From: Rhodopila globiformis
Lineage (GTDB): Bacteria > Pseudomonadota > Alphaproteobacteria > Acetobacterales > Acetobacteraceae
DNA length: 64,000 nucleotides
Direction: 5' to 3'
Assembly (NCBI RefSeq): GCF_002937115.1
Contig: NZ_NHRY01000260.1
Span: 1 to 64,000 of the forward strand
The translations under genes were made by a program, and so were the position numbers. Shown piece after piece: positions 1 through 8,357 of this stretch. The notes under the pieces were generated by a model that saw only the letters and a list, made by a program, of their open reading frames with translations, was not told the DNA's origin and made no database searches. Positions within the stretch are counted from its first letter, which is position 1; each line of letters begins with the position of its first letter.

Positions 1-648
1 CGCCTGGGAACGAGCCGCCGCCTGGGGCTCGGCAGCTGCTGGCGCCCGGGTTGCCGCCTGCGGCCCGGGCGCCGGGGGCGGCTGTTGTCCCTGTTGTGCC
101 GGCTGTTCCTGTTGCACCGGAGCCGGCGTGACGGACGGCGCCTCAGCCGTCCGTTGCGGCGTCACCGGCGGCTCAGGCGCCGGGCGCGACGGTGCGGACG
201 CCGGTTGCTGCGCGCCGGCCGCCGGCTGCCCGGACGCCCCGGCCGGCCGCTGGGTCTCTTCCGCCTGCCGCTGAGTCCCGTCCGCCTGCCGCTGGGTCTC
301 TTCCGCCTGCCGCTGGGTCTCTTCCGCCTGCCGCTGGGTCTCTTCCGCCTGCCGCTGGGCCTGGGCAACCGCCAGGGCCTGGCGCGCCTGCTCGGCCTGC
401 TCACGGTTGGCGGCCAGTTCGTCGCGCAACTGCGCGAGCTGCTGCTGCAACTGCGCTACTTTGTCGGCGCTCGCCGCCGTCCGTACGTCGCTATCCTGAT
501 CCGGCGCCACCTCGGGCGGAGCCAGGTCGAGCAGGCTGTCCCACTGTTCACGCGCCTGACGCAGATACGCATTGGGCTGGCCGAACATCGCCAAACCCAG
601 CAGCGCCAGGCCCGACGCGGCCGCCACGGCCGATAACGCAAACCGCAA
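1..648 (-). CDS. Membrane-anchored coiled-coil, Pro/Gln/Ala-rich protein (C-terminus beyond window)
   Basis: An open minus-strand frame runs to the left edge, so only the first 216 codons are visible. A TTG at 648 is the likely start, with a GGGGGA ribosome-binding sequence five bases upstream; no ATG is in frame. Residues about 5-22 form one hydrophobic segment (LSAVAAASGLALLGLAMFG), followed by a short acidic stretch, then a Gln/Ala/Glu-rich region with coiled-coil character. Within it the heptad EETQRQA is repeated about five times almost exactly, also at DNA level (21-bp units near 245-360). After that comes a Pro/Gln/Ala-rich low-complexity region. The shape suggests a single-pass inner-membrane protein with a periplasmic coiled coil. 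I do not recognise the family. The opposite strand also reads open here but encodes only arginine-rich sequence without a start signal. Confidence 0.6.
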   Translation of the reverse strand, partial: MRFALSAVAAASGLALLGLAMFGQPNAYLRQAREQWDSLLDLAPPEVAPDQDSDVRTAASADKVAQLQQQLAQLRDELAANREQAEQARQALAVAQAQRQAEETQRQAEETQRQAEETQRQADGTQRQAEETQRPAGASGQPAAGAQQPASAPSRPAPEPPVTPQRTAEAPSVTPAPVQQEQPAQQGQQPPPAPGPQAATRAPAAAEPQAAARSQA

Positions 649-734
649 ACCAATCCCCCGATGATCCGTACGGGTCCATCGCCCCGCTTTCCGTACGCGC
701 CCAGATGCGTCCGGGCACGCCGCAATGCAAGCAA

Positions 735-816
735 AGTGATCGTGTTCGTCGTAACGTGATCACTCTGACTTGCGACCATTTTGAGGCCATTTGATGAAAC
801 ATAAAGTGTAACGTGA
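735..816. promoter_or_regulatory. Inverted and direct repeats in the divergent promoter region
   Basis: Arms AGTGATC (735-741) and GATCACT (758-764) form a perfect 7-bp inverted repeat with a 16-base gap. The 9-mer GTAACGTGA occurs at 751-759 and again at 808-816. They lie between the divergent coiled-coil protein gene and the ECF sigma gene, where an operator would be expected. The binding factor is unknown; the related word GTAACGTCA occurs near 32327, upstream of the FNR-like gene. Confidence 0.35.
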
Positions 817-906
817 CCTGTTCATCACCGTCCTGTCAGAATGCCTTGCATACATGCGAATTCCTCCACAGGTGACACCCTGTCAGCCGGACAGGAGGCT
901 TCGTCA

Positions 907-1398
907 ATGCAGCAGGAATTCAATGAACAGCTTATTTCATTCATGCCGAAAATGCGCGTCTGGGCCCTGGCTCTGACACGGAACCGAGCCGCCGCCGACG
1001 ACCTGACGCAGGATGTCGCCACCAAGGCGCTGGTCGCCCAGAACTGCTTCATCCCGGGCACCAACTTTTCCGCCTGGGTGCATCGTATCATGATAAACCA
1101 TTTTATCAGCAGCGTGCGCAGCAAGCGCGAATTCACCGACATGGAGAGCATGCCCGACCTGCCGGTGCCGGCCGCGCACGAGGATCGCACCGCGTTGCGC
1201 GAGCTGGGATGGGCGCTGGAAAAACTGCCGCCCGATCAACGTGAAGCATTTTTCATGATTGTATTGCAGGAGAAATCCTACGAGGACGCCGCGGAGCAGA
1301 CCGGCTGCGCCATCGGCACCCTGAAAAGCCGCGTGCACCGCGCACGCCTGCAGCTGCGGGCCTTCCTGACGGGCGACGTTACCAAGATGGCTGCCTGA
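907..1398 (+). CDS. RNA polymerase ECF-family sigma factor
   Basis: A 163-residue sigma-70 family protein of ECF size. Region 2 spans about residues 10-75 (RNRAAADDLTQDVATKA, then FSAWVHRIMINHFI for the -10 recognition helices). Region 4 is at about 100-155, with LPPDQREAFFMIVLQEKSYEDAA and the helix-turn-helix GCAIGTLKSRVHRAR. The start at 907 is chosen because AGGAGG at 893-898 lies eight bases upstream; an in-frame start at 841 lacks one. The sequence resembles the EcfG-like general-stress sigma group of alphaproteobacteria, but no PhyR or NepR gene is next to it and no anti-sigma gene follows. It is divergent from the coiled-coil gene and convergent with egtD. Target promoters cannot be deduced. 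Confidence 0.9.
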   Translation: MQQEFNEQLISFMPKMRVWALALTRNRAAADDLTQDVATKALVAQNCFIPGTNFSAWVHRIMINHFISSVRSKREFTDMESMPDLPVPAAHEDRTALRELGWALEKLPPDQREAFFMIVLQEKSYEDAAEQTGCAIGTLKSRVHRARLQLRAFLTGDVTKMAA

Positions 1399-1419
1399 CC
1401 TGAACAAGACCTGTTGATC

Positions 1420-1448
1420 GTCCTGGTCCGGCAGGACCGGGCCAGGAC
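1420..1448. terminator. Hairpin between convergent genes
   Basis: GTCCTGG (1420-1426) pairs with CCAGGAC (442-448 of the same kilobase, i.e. 1442-1448), with an inner CCGG/CCGG pairing. It sits between the ends of the sigma factor and egtD genes, so it could stop transcription both ways. No T-run follows, so intrinsic termination is uncertain. Confidence 0.45.
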
Positions 1449-1454
1449 CGCGTC

Positions 1455-2420
1455 CTAGGCATGACGCAACAAGAAAATACCGAATAAATCCTCAGAATCC
1501 GTCCAGATGCGGTGCGGCTCCCAGCCCGCAGCGGCAACCATCGCGACCAGCGCGCGGCGGGTCCATTTGTAGCTGTTCTCGGTGTGGATGGACTCCCCCT
1601 CGGCGAAGGGGATCACGCTGCCGGCGACGTGCACGACCTGATCCCGGCTGGCGATCAGGTGCATCTCGATCCGGCTGAGCGCATCGTTCCACACTGCCGC
1701 GTGACGGAAGTGCCGCAGGTCGAAATCGGCCGCCGCCTCGCGGTTCAGCCGGCACAGCAGGTTCAGGTTGAACGCCGCCGTCACGCCGGCCGAGTCGTTA
1801 TAGGCAGGTAACAGAATCGCCGGGTCCTTGCGCAGGTCCGCGCCCAGCAGGAACCACGATCCGGGACCAAGCGCCTCGCGCGCGCTGGCGAGGAACCGCA
1901 CCGCCACGTCGGGATCCAGGTTGCCGATGGTGGAACCGGGGAAAAGCCCCATCCGCTGCCGCCCCAGCGGCGGCAGGGCCAGCTTGCCGACGAAGTCCGC
2001 GACGATCGGTTCGACGGCCAGGTCGGGATGGGAGTTCGCCAGCCGGAACCGCATGTCCTCCAGCGCGCTTGCCGCCACGTCGATCGGCACGTAGGTGGCG
2101 AACAGCCGCCGGCGGTGATCGTCGCGCTGATCGAGCAGGTAGCGCGCCTTGGCCTCGTCGCTGCCGCCGAATTCCACCAGCGTGGCGCTGTGGAAACCCT
2201 CGGGGATCAGCGACCGCCCGAGCGTCCGCAGCAGGCCGGTTTCCGTTCTTGTCAGGTAATATTCTGGCAGCTCGGTAATGCGGTAGAACAGCCGGCAGCC
2301 TTCGGGGTCGTAGAACAGCTTCGCCGGCAGGGTCTTCGGGGACGCCGTCAGGCCGGACAGCGCGGCCTCGGCGGTCTCCGCACACAGCGCATGCGGAGCA
2401 AATCCGGGATCGTTCGGCAC
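1455..2420 (-). CDS. egtD: L-histidine N-alpha-methyltransferase EgtD (ergothioneine synthesis)
   Basis: EgtD transfers three methyl groups from S-adenosylmethionine to histidine, giving hercynine, the first step of ergothioneine synthesis. The 321-residue length matches the family. Visible family features are the N-terminal LFYDPEGCRLFYRITELPEY segment, the SAM-binding loop LVEFGGSDEAKARYLL at about residues 80-95, and GSTIGNLDPD at about 165. The start is GTG at 2420; AGGAGAG lies just upstream, in the 12-base gap after egtB, so the two genes are certainly one operon. The enzyme is cytosolic. No egtC, egtE or egtA gene is adjacent, so the C-S lyase step must be done by a gene elsewhere. Confidence 0.93.
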   Translation of the reverse strand: MPNDPGFAPHALCAETAEAALSGLTASPKTLPAKLFYDPEGCRLFYRITELPEYYLTRTETGLLRTLGRSLIPEGFHSATLVEFGGSDEAKARYLLDQRDDHRRRLFATYVPIDVAASALEDMRFRLANSHPDLAVEPIVADFVGKLALPPLGRQRMGLFPGSTIGNLDPDVAVRFLASAREALGPGSWFLLGADLRKDPAILLPAYNDSAGVTAAFNLNLLCRLNREAAADFDLRHFRHAAVWNDALSRIEMHLIASRDQVVHVAGSVIPFAEGESIHTENSYKWTRRALVAMVAAAGWEPHRIWTDSEDLFGIFLLRHA

Positions 2421-2432
2421 GTCGCTCTCCTG

Positions 2433-3647
2433 CTAGTGATCCTTGGCCAAGCGCAAGCCGCTGAACTGCCAGCGCTTGTCCGGATGGAAGAAATTCCGGT
2501 AGGTCGGCCGCGCATGGCCATGCGGCGTCGCCAGCGAGCCGCCGCGCAGGACCATCTGGTTGATCATGAACTTGCCGTTGTACTCGCCGATGGCGCCTTG
2601 GGCCGGGCGGTAGCCGGGATAGGGTCGGTAGGCGCTTTCGGTCCATTGCCAGACATGCCCGGTCTGCTCCTGCACCGCCGGGTTGCCGCCGGCGGCTTCC
2701 CATTCGGCCTCGGTGGGCAAGCGGGCCTCGCTCCAGCGGGCGAAGGCGTCGGCCTCGTACCAACTCACGTGGCGCACCGGCGCATCCGGCAGCAGAGGCT
2801 GCAGGCCGCCGGGGCCGAACTGGAACCACGCGCCATCCTGCTGCCGCCAGTACAGCGGCGCATCCCATCCCTCGGCCTGGACCGTGGCCCAGCCGTCGGA
2901 CATCCACAGCGACGGGGTGCGATAGCCGCCGTCCTCGATGAACGCCAGCCAGTCGCTGTTGCGCACGAGGCGAGATGCCAGCGCGTAATCCGTCAGCCAG
3001 ACCTGGTGCGGCGGCGTTTCGTTGTCGAAGCAGAAACGGTCGGATGTGTGGCCGATGCGGTGCAGCCCGCCCGGGCACGGGACGAACGTGGTCGGTCCGG
3101 CCGAGCCGGTTGGTTCCTGCCAGCCCGGCTGCATGGCCGGGAACAACGGATTGGCGGCGAAACCGTGCAGCATGTCGGTGACCAGCAGTTCCTGGTGCTG
3201 CTGCTCGTGGTGCAGGCCAAGCTCGACAATAGCCTGAACCGGGGCCTGAACCGGCGCGGGCAGGCGGGGCAAAGCGCGCTGCATCGCGGCATCGACATGC
3301 CGCCGATATGCGGCCACGCGCGCTGTCGGCGGGCGCGTCAACATGCCGCGGGACGGCCTGGGGTGGCGGGGGCCGACCGCATCGTAGTAGGAATTGAACA
3401 AAAAGCCGAATGTCGGGTCAAATATCCGATAGTCCGGACAGTGCGGAATCAGTACGAACTGCTCGAAGAACCAGGTCGTGTGCGCCCGGTGCCACTTCGC
3501 GGGACTGGCGTCGGGCATCGACTGCAGGGACTGGTCCTCGTCGCTGAGCGTAACGACCAGGCTCTCTGTCACGTGCCGGACGGCCCGGAACCGGGCGGAC
3601 AGATCATCCGCGGAAAAGTCTGCCGTGGGAAGTTCAACGCCATGCAT
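2433..3647 (-). CDS. egtB: Ergothioneine sulfoxide synthase EgtB (DinB plus FGE-sulfatase domains)
   Basis: EgtB is a non-heme iron enzyme that joins a thiol substrate to hercynine with O2, making the sulfoxide precursor of ergothioneine. The N-terminal DinB-like domain carries WHRAHTTWFFEQF (about residues 52-64) and the iron-binding HxxxHxE motif in HHEQQHQEL (about 146-154). The C-terminal half is a formylglycine-generating-enzyme-type fold ending in RGGSLATP and FSGLRLA. The ATG at 3647 is preferred over an upstream start at 3695 because GGAGG lies six or seven bases before it; this gives 404 residues, normal for the family. egtD follows after 12 bases. Whether cysteine or gamma-glutamylcysteine is the sulfur donor cannot be read from the sequence. 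Confidence 0.93.
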   Translation of the reverse strand: MHGVELPTADFSADDLSARFRAVRHVTESLVVTLSDEDQSLQSMPDASPAKWHRAHTTWFFEQFVLIPHCPDYRIFDPTFGFLFNSYYDAVGPRHPRPSRGMLTRPPTARVAAYRRHVDAAMQRALPRLPAPVQAPVQAIVELGLHHEQQHQELLVTDMLHGFAANPLFPAMQPGWQEPTGSAGPTTFVPCPGGLHRIGHTSDRFCFDNETPPHQVWLTDYALASRLVRNSDWLAFIEDGGYRTPSLWMSDGWATVQAEGWDAPLYWRQQDGAWFQFGPGGLQPLLPDAPVRHVSWYEADAFARWSEARLPTEAEWEAAGGNPAVQEQTGHVWQWTESAYRPYPGYRPAQGAIGEYNGKFMINQMVLRGGSLATPHGHARPTYRNFFHPDKRWQFSGLRLAKDH

Positions 3648-4264
3648 ATGTGTCCTCCGGACCGGCATTAACGCCGGATGTTGTTGTCCGCTCACATGGA
3701 GGCGAACATCTTTCTGTCATCGGCTGACCTGGTTCACACCCGAGGCGCTGCCGGACGGTCATGACAGCCAGGTCAGCAAGGCGCAGCCATTCGCGCCTGG
3801 AACCGATGTCCTGTCCCAATGCTTTGTTCAGCGTCGTACACAGTATCGGTGGCCTGCGCTTCCCGTTGATCGACGCGCAGACCGTACACAACGGCCGCAT
3901 GGTGGCGCAGGACGCGGCATGCGACAAGGAACCTCATCGTCAGGCAGCGCCACGATCTTACGGCTCAGGAATGTCAACTTCGCCGGACGATGCGTGTCGA
4001 GCGGTGACAGCTTCACCGGGTTGCGCGAAGGGATCAGCACAGAACTCCAGAGCGAACGTGGTGCGCCGGAACAACCCAATGAACCGGAGTCCGGTGGCAT
4101 GATCGGCATCCGGCCGCGCTACGGCGAGCCCGAACCGGAAAAACCGCCGCCTGCCACGGCGTGACGAGGCGAAAGCGCTGCCCGGCAGATGGAAGCATTG
4201 TCACGCAACCCGGCCTGGCGGGTGCCGTTGTCCCGGCATCCTCCAACAATCCAGGAGAATTGAC
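3648..4264. other. Gene-poor interval
   Basis: About 600 bases between the divergent egtB and DJ-1/PfpI genes. Short frames are open on both strands, but none has a ribosome-binding sequence or a recognisable domain. Promoters for both flanking genes must lie here; I could not fix them. Confidence 0.5.
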
Positions 4265-4822
4265 ATGGCAGGACTTTCGGGCCGGAAGATCGCTGTGCTG
4301 GCGACCGACGGGGTGGAGCAGGTGGAACTGACCGAACCTGTCAAGGCCCTGAAGCAGGCCTCGGCCGACGTCGTGGTTATCGCGCCGCAAGGCGGGCAGA
4401 TCCAGGGCATGAATCATCACGAAAAAGGTGACAAGCTGAAGGTCGATCAGGAACTGGCGGCGGTTTCGCCTGACGGCTTCGATGCCCTGGTGCTGCCGGG
4501 CGGCGTTGCCAATCCGGATGCCTTGCGGACGATTCCACAGGCCGTCGCATTCGTCCGTCATTTCGTACAGGCAAGAAAACCGATCGCGGCGATCTGCCAT
4601 GGGCCGTGGACGTTGATCGAGGCGGAGGGTGTGCGGGGGCGGCACATGACCTCGTGGCCATCGCTCAAAACCGACCTGCGCAATGCCGGCGCCGATTGGG
4701 AGGACAAGTCCGTCGTAGTTGATGGCTTGCTCGTGACGTCCCGCAAGCCGGACGACCTGCCGGATTTCTGCCGCGAAATGACCCGGCTGTTCGCGGCCGC
4801 TTCGACGCAGCGGGCGGCGTAA
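4265..4822 (+). CDS. DJ-1/PfpI family protein (type 1 glutamine amidotransferase-like)
   Basis: A 185-residue single-domain protein of the DJ-1/PfpI superfamily. The nucleophile-elbow cysteine lies in AAICHGPW (about residues 103-110), and the N-terminal strand carries IAVLATDGVEQVELTEP with the conserved Glu that neighbours the active-site Cys in this family. Members are reported as cysteine peptidases, chaperones or deglycases acting in stress protection, and the exact role cannot be chosen here. AGGAG lies six or seven bases before the ATG. The gene stands alone, with repeats downstream. It resembles the YhbO/PfpI subgroup more than glutamine amidotransferases proper. Confidence 0.88.
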   Translation: MAGLSGRKIAVLATDGVEQVELTEPVKALKQASADVVVIAPQGGQIQGMNHHEKGDKLKVDQELAAVSPDGFDALVLPGGVANPDALRTIPQAVAFVRHFVQARKPIAAICHGPWTLIEAEGVRGRHMTSWPSLKTDLRNAGADWEDKSVVVDGLLVTSRKPDDLPDFCREMTRLFAAASTQRAA

Positions 4823-5148
4823 GGGGCCGCCTGCCCTGCGGTTCCGTCATGCAGGGGTGCATTGGCGCCCCTGCGGCGAGTGACCGGAAGCTATGCAACC
4901 CTGCTCTGCCACAAGCGTGCTGCCATTGCCGCTCCTGTGCCGTTGAGCGGGCCCGCACTGATTCGAAGCGTCGCACATGGGCGACAGCGATGCAGCGGCG
5001 GTCCTGGCCGATGAGACGGCTATCATGGTTGCCGGCAAGAGTGGCGCCTTCCAGTGTGTTCATGGCGCTTATGCCGATGTCCTGGCGTTGAGGAAAATCG
5101 CATGGCGGCCGGTGCCAGGCCAATGCGCCGCAGGCTGCCCGAGTGGCT

Positions 5149-5314
5149 TCTCTGCGTGTTCTGCGCGCCGCTCTGCGATCTCTGCGTTGAATCGCGGTGG
5201 CCGGGGCGTCACAGGCGTTTGGGATTGGGCAACTCATTGGCAGCGTCGGCTTTTGTTGCGGCACCGCATTCTTCAACGCAGAGATCGCAGAGCGGGGCGC
5301 AGAGTCCGCAGAGC
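5149..5314. repeat. Inverted repeat of the AACGCAGAG type
   Basis: The left arm (5149-5191, ending CTCTGCGTTGAA) and the right arm (5272-5314, starting TTCAACGCAGAGATCGCAGAG) are near-perfect reverse complements about 80 bases apart. Repeats built from the same words occur between genes in many unrelated bacteria. It encodes nothing convincing. Taken with the next two elements it fills the interval between 4823 and 6041, which holds no gene. Confidence 0.7.
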
Positions 5315-5440
5315 CGATTTTACTGCGATCCGCGGTCGCGGCTCGGCGGCACTCGACCTGCCCGCGGGATCGCGTTCAGGACAAAGCAGGCCAACTCGAT
5401 AAACCTGAGGACCCCTTGATCCCGCCATCGAGGTAGCGGC

Positions 5441-5702
5441 AGACCGCAGGTCGGTTGAGACAGGGCGACGGCGCCCCCATCGTCATGGCCCACTCCGTTG
5501 CCTCTCCGTCATGGCCGGGCGTGTCCCGGCCATCTGCGCTTCGACGGAGGGGGTAGATGGCCGGGACACGCCCGGCCATGACGATAGGGCGGCGACCATG
5601 CCCTGTTTCCCCCTGAAGTCAGCGCCAATGCCGACAAGCCGGGCCAAAACAATGAAGACAGGCCACCTCTGTGTCCCAACCGATCTGCGGTCTGCTGTAG
5701 TC
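5441..5702. repeat. Nested palindromic element, type A core
   Basis: Outer arms carry GCAGACCGCAGGTCGGTTG (from 5441) and its near-complement (5678-5699). The inner palindrome at 5505-5586 has the stem TCATGGCCGGGCGTGTCCCG and its complement around a short loop. The same core recurs at 35251, 36984, 40620 and 55559, with a half copy at 18231. The short frames it opens are not genes. Confidence 0.8.
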
Positions 5703-5835
5703 AACGGGAATCCAGCACTTTGCCCGAAACGACATTGTCACCGGGCATCGCCCCGGCAGAAACAGATCATCCGGCGTCGCGCTTCAGCATCCGCTTGGCA
5801 CGACGCCGCGGCGTGCCCACGCCATGACCGCCAAC

Positions 5836-6013
5836 CACAGCAGACCGCAGGTCGGTTGGGACACTGAGGCCCCCTGTCCTCATCGTCATGGCCCGGCTTG
5901 TCCGGGCCACCTGTTCCAGCACATGTGCCGCGGTAGGTGGCCCGGACGAGCCGGGCCATGACGATGAGGGAGCGCCGTCGCCCTGTCTCAATCGACCTGC
6001 GGCCTGCTGCAGC
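5836..6013. repeat. Nested palindromic element, type B core
   Basis: A compact 178-base copy that shows the whole architecture: outer arms with CAGCAGACCGCAGGTCGGTT (5836) and its complement (5988-6013), and an inner palindrome at 5885-5965 with the stem GTCATGGCCCGGCTTGTCCG. The sides pair from end to end except for a short central loop. It ends about 30 bases from the stop codon of the MaoC gene. Confidence 0.85.
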
Positions 6014-6041
6014 ATCCTGGTCAGCGCCTCACGGCGCGGCC

Positions 6042-6890
6042 TCAGGTCAGCGTTGCCTCCGCCTCCATCGCCAGGTTTCCCTCGGCGCTTCGGGCCCACA
6101 GCGCCACATTGTCCCCGTCCGGCGCGCCGTGCACCGAGAACGGCGCGGTGTCGAACAGCGGGCTGACGGCGCGGAACCGGAACGACCCCACCGGCCGATC
6201 GGCGTTCCGGCGCAGCAGGTCCATCAGCAGCGTCGCGATCAGCGGGCCATGTACGACCAGGCCGGGGTAGCCTTCCGTCTCGGTGACGTAGCGGCGGTCG
6301 TAATGAATCCGGTGGCTGTTGAACGTCAGGGCCGAATACCGGAACAGCAGTGGGTCGGTGGGCTGGATGTCGCGGCGCCACGCGTCGTCCGTGCGTGCCG
6401 GCTTTGGCGCCGCGGGCGCTTCCCCGGGCCCGGGCATATCGCGATAGACGATGTCATGCTCTTCCACCAGGGCGAGGCCATCGTTGCCCGAGATGTCATG
6501 GCGGACCAGCACGAAGCACAGCGGGCCGTTGCGGCCGTGTTTGACCGTGACGTCCTGCACCGTCGACACCCGGGTGATCGTTTCGCCGACGCGCAACGGC
6601 TGGTGGAACATCAGGCGGCCGCCGGCCCACATGCGGCGCGGCAGCGGCACCGGCGGCAGGAATCCCCCGCGCGCGGGGTGCCCATCCGGACCCAGCGCCG
6701 ACTGCCGCGCCGTCGGCAGAAAGTAAAGCCAGTGCCACAGCGGCGGCAACTCATCGCCCCCCTTTGGTACTTGATCGTCACGATCAAGCGTCGCCGACAG
6801 CGCGGCGACCGGAAATCGCGTGATCTGATCGAGCAAAATCTCCTGCCTGCCGATCCAGGAACGAAGATGGTCTGTGTTGACGTCTGTCAT
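6042..6890 (-). CDS. MaoC-family acyl-CoA hydratase/dehydratase
   Basis: A 282-residue protein with two hot-dog domains, as in itaconyl-CoA, mesaconyl-C4-CoA and beta-methylmalyl-CoA hydratases. The first half carries WHWLYFLP and RRMWAGGR; the second carries the MaoC catalytic pattern in FRYSALTFNSHRIHYDRRYV (about residues 170-190, Asp/His dyad region), followed by GYPGLVVHGPL. The start at 6890 is set by its ATGA overlap with the stop codon of the lyase gene; a longer in-frame start exists but would overlap that gene. Coupling implies the two proteins act in one pathway. The CoA substrate cannot be named; a C5 branched dicarboxyl-CoA is a reasonable guess. Confidence 0.82.
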   Translation of the reverse strand: MTDVNTDHLRSWIGRQEILLDQITRFPVAALSATLDRDDQVPKGGDELPPLWHWLYFLPTARQSALGPDGHPARGGFLPPVPLPRRMWAGGRLMFHQPLRVGETITRVSTVQDVTVKHGRNGPLCFVLVRHDISGNDGLALVEEHDIVYRDMPGPGEAPAAPKPARTDDAWRRDIQPTDPLLFRYSALTFNSHRIHYDRRYVTETEGYPGLVVHGPLIATLLMDLLRRNADRPVGSFRFRAVSPLFDTAPFSVHGAPDGDNVALWARSAEGNLAMEAEATLT

Positions 6891-8245
6891 GATACCAGTT
6901 CCTTTGCGGCCGCGCGGGCCCGGTTGGCGGCGTCGCGCGCCATCCCGGCGCACAGGCCGGTATAGCCGGCCGGGTCAAGCAGCCGGCCGATCTGCTCCGG
7001 CGTCATATGCGCCGTGACACGTGTATCGGCAGCCAGCCGATCGGCGAACGATGCGTGGTGGGTGAAGGCGTCCTGCGCGGCGTCATACACCGCGTCATGC
7101 GCGTGCTGCCGCCCGATGGCGGCGCCGAGGTCGAGCATCACCGCCTCGGCCATGATCAGCCCGCCGCCAAGACCGAGGTTGGCGCGCATCCGTTGCGGAT
7201 CCAGATGCAGTCCGCGCATGACTTCCCCCAGGCGGCCCAGCATGTCGCCGGTGGCGATGCAGGCGCGGGATTCGGCGGTGTCCATCATCAGGCTGGTGGT
7301 GCGGTCCGCCTCATGCTCGGTCATCATCGCCTCCAGCGCCAGCGGCACCTGGGCACGGATTTCCGCGGCGGCGGCGATGATGTCCTGGCAGAGCTTCGGA
7401 TTGCGCTTCTGCGGCATGGTGGAACTGCCGACGGTGCCGGGCGGGACCGGTTCCTCCACTTCGCCGAACTCGGTCTTCATCAGCGTATAGATCTCGCGGC
7501 CGATCTTGCCGCAGGTGGCGGCGAGCAGGCCGAGCAGCGTGACGTTCTCTGCCAGGTGGTCGGCCAGCGCGCGGGACGGCACCGTCATCGAGCCGAAACC
7601 CAGTTGTCGTCCGATCCCCTGCTGGACGCGCGGGCCGTTGTCGCCGAGTGAGGCATAGGTCCCTGCCCCGCCGCCCAGCATGGCGACGAACAGCCGCGGC
7701 GCGGCCTGGCGGAAGCGCTCGACGTGGCGGATCAACTCGTCGATCCAGACCGCGACCTTGTAGCCGAAGGTGGCCGGCACGGCGTGCTGCCCATGCGTCC
7801 GCCCCGCCATCACCATCTCCGCCCCGCGTTCCGCCAGATCGGCCATGGCGGCCAGGATTTGGGCGATCTGGCGCAGGAACACCTGGTGCGCCTGGCGCAG
7901 CACCAGCAGGTCGCCGGTCTGGGTGATGTTCTGCGTGGTGGCGCCCCAGTGCACCCAGCCGCCGTGCGGATCGCCGGCGACGCGGGCAAGCTCCCACACC
8001 AGCGGCACCAGCGTGTGGCCGGTGCGGGCCAGGCCGGCGTCAATGCGCGCCCGGTCCAGGTTTTCCAGCCGGGCGGCCCGGGCGATCGCCGCGGCGGCGT
8101 CGGCGGGGATGATCCCCAGCTCCGCCTGGGCGCGGGCAAGCGCCACTTCGACGTCGAGCCAGGCCTGCCAGCGATTTTCCAGCCGGTACAGCGCCCGGAT
8201 GCCGGGATCCGCCACCCGCGCGGCGGTGGGCAGGGTGTCGCTCAT
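6887..8245 (-). CDS. Class II fumarase/aspartase-superfamily lyase (3-carboxymuconate cycloisomerase-like)
   Basis: A 452-residue, mainly helical enzyme of the fumarase/adenylosuccinate lyase/CMLE superfamily. The signature GSSTMPQKRNP is at about residue 280, the region-1 motif THTLVPLV at about 85-95, and the substrate-binding GRTHGQHAVP at about 150. Superfamily members eliminate a leaving group from a succinyl-type substrate, or cyclise carboxymuconate. The ATG at 8245 has AGGAGA at 8252-8257; a longer open frame would run through the upstream palindrome and is rejected. The downstream MaoC gene overlaps by four bases. The pair suggests a lyase-plus-hydratase route for a dicarboxylate or aromatic-derived intermediate, but no CoA ligase or transferase gene is nearby. 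Confidence 0.82.
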   Translation of the reverse strand: MSDTLPTAARVADPGIRALYRLENRWQAWLDVEVALARAQAELGIIPADAAAAIARAARLENLDRARIDAGLARTGHTLVPLVWELARVAGDPHGGWVHWGATTQNITQTGDLLVLRQAHQVFLRQIAQILAAMADLAERGAEMVMAGRTHGQHAVPATFGYKVAVWIDELIRHVERFRQAAPRLFVAMLGGGAGTYASLGDNGPRVQQGIGRQLGFGSMTVPSRALADHLAENVTLLGLLAATCGKIGREIYTLMKTEFGEVEEPVPPGTVGSSTMPQKRNPKLCQDIIAAAAEIRAQVPLALEAMMTEHEADRTTSLMMDTAESRACIATGDMLGRLGEVMRGLHLDPQRMRANLGLGGGLIMAEAVMLDLGAAIGRQHAHDAVYDAAQDAFTHHASFADRLAADTRVTAHMTPEQIGRLLDPAGYTGLCAGMARDAANRARAAAKELVS

Positions 8246-8357
8246 GTCGGTCTCCTGGCCACTTCCTCCGGCGGGAGGATTGCAGCCGGGACCGGACGGG
8301 GCAACCCCGCGCGGCGTTGCTCGCGCTCCGGGCCGGTTGCGGCGAACCGCTTCCTCC

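Noticed and set aside
85..636. Arginine-rich 183-codon frame on the plus strand
   Set aside because: It runs opposite the coiled-coil gene, whose minus-strand frame has a signal-anchor, heptads and a start signal.
3478..4164. 228-codon plus-strand frame between egtB and the DJ-1/PfpI gene
   Set aside because: It overlaps the 5' end of egtB, has no domain and no ribosome-binding sequence.
5511..5959. Short frames encoding sequences such as MAGRVPAICAS and MARLVRATC followed by GHDD
   Set aside because: These are translations of the palindromic elements, recurring with every copy on both strands. They lack ribosome-binding sequences and conserved reading.
7007..7651. Plus-strand frame opposite the lyase gene
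   Set aside because: Shadow of the lyase; no start signal or domain.
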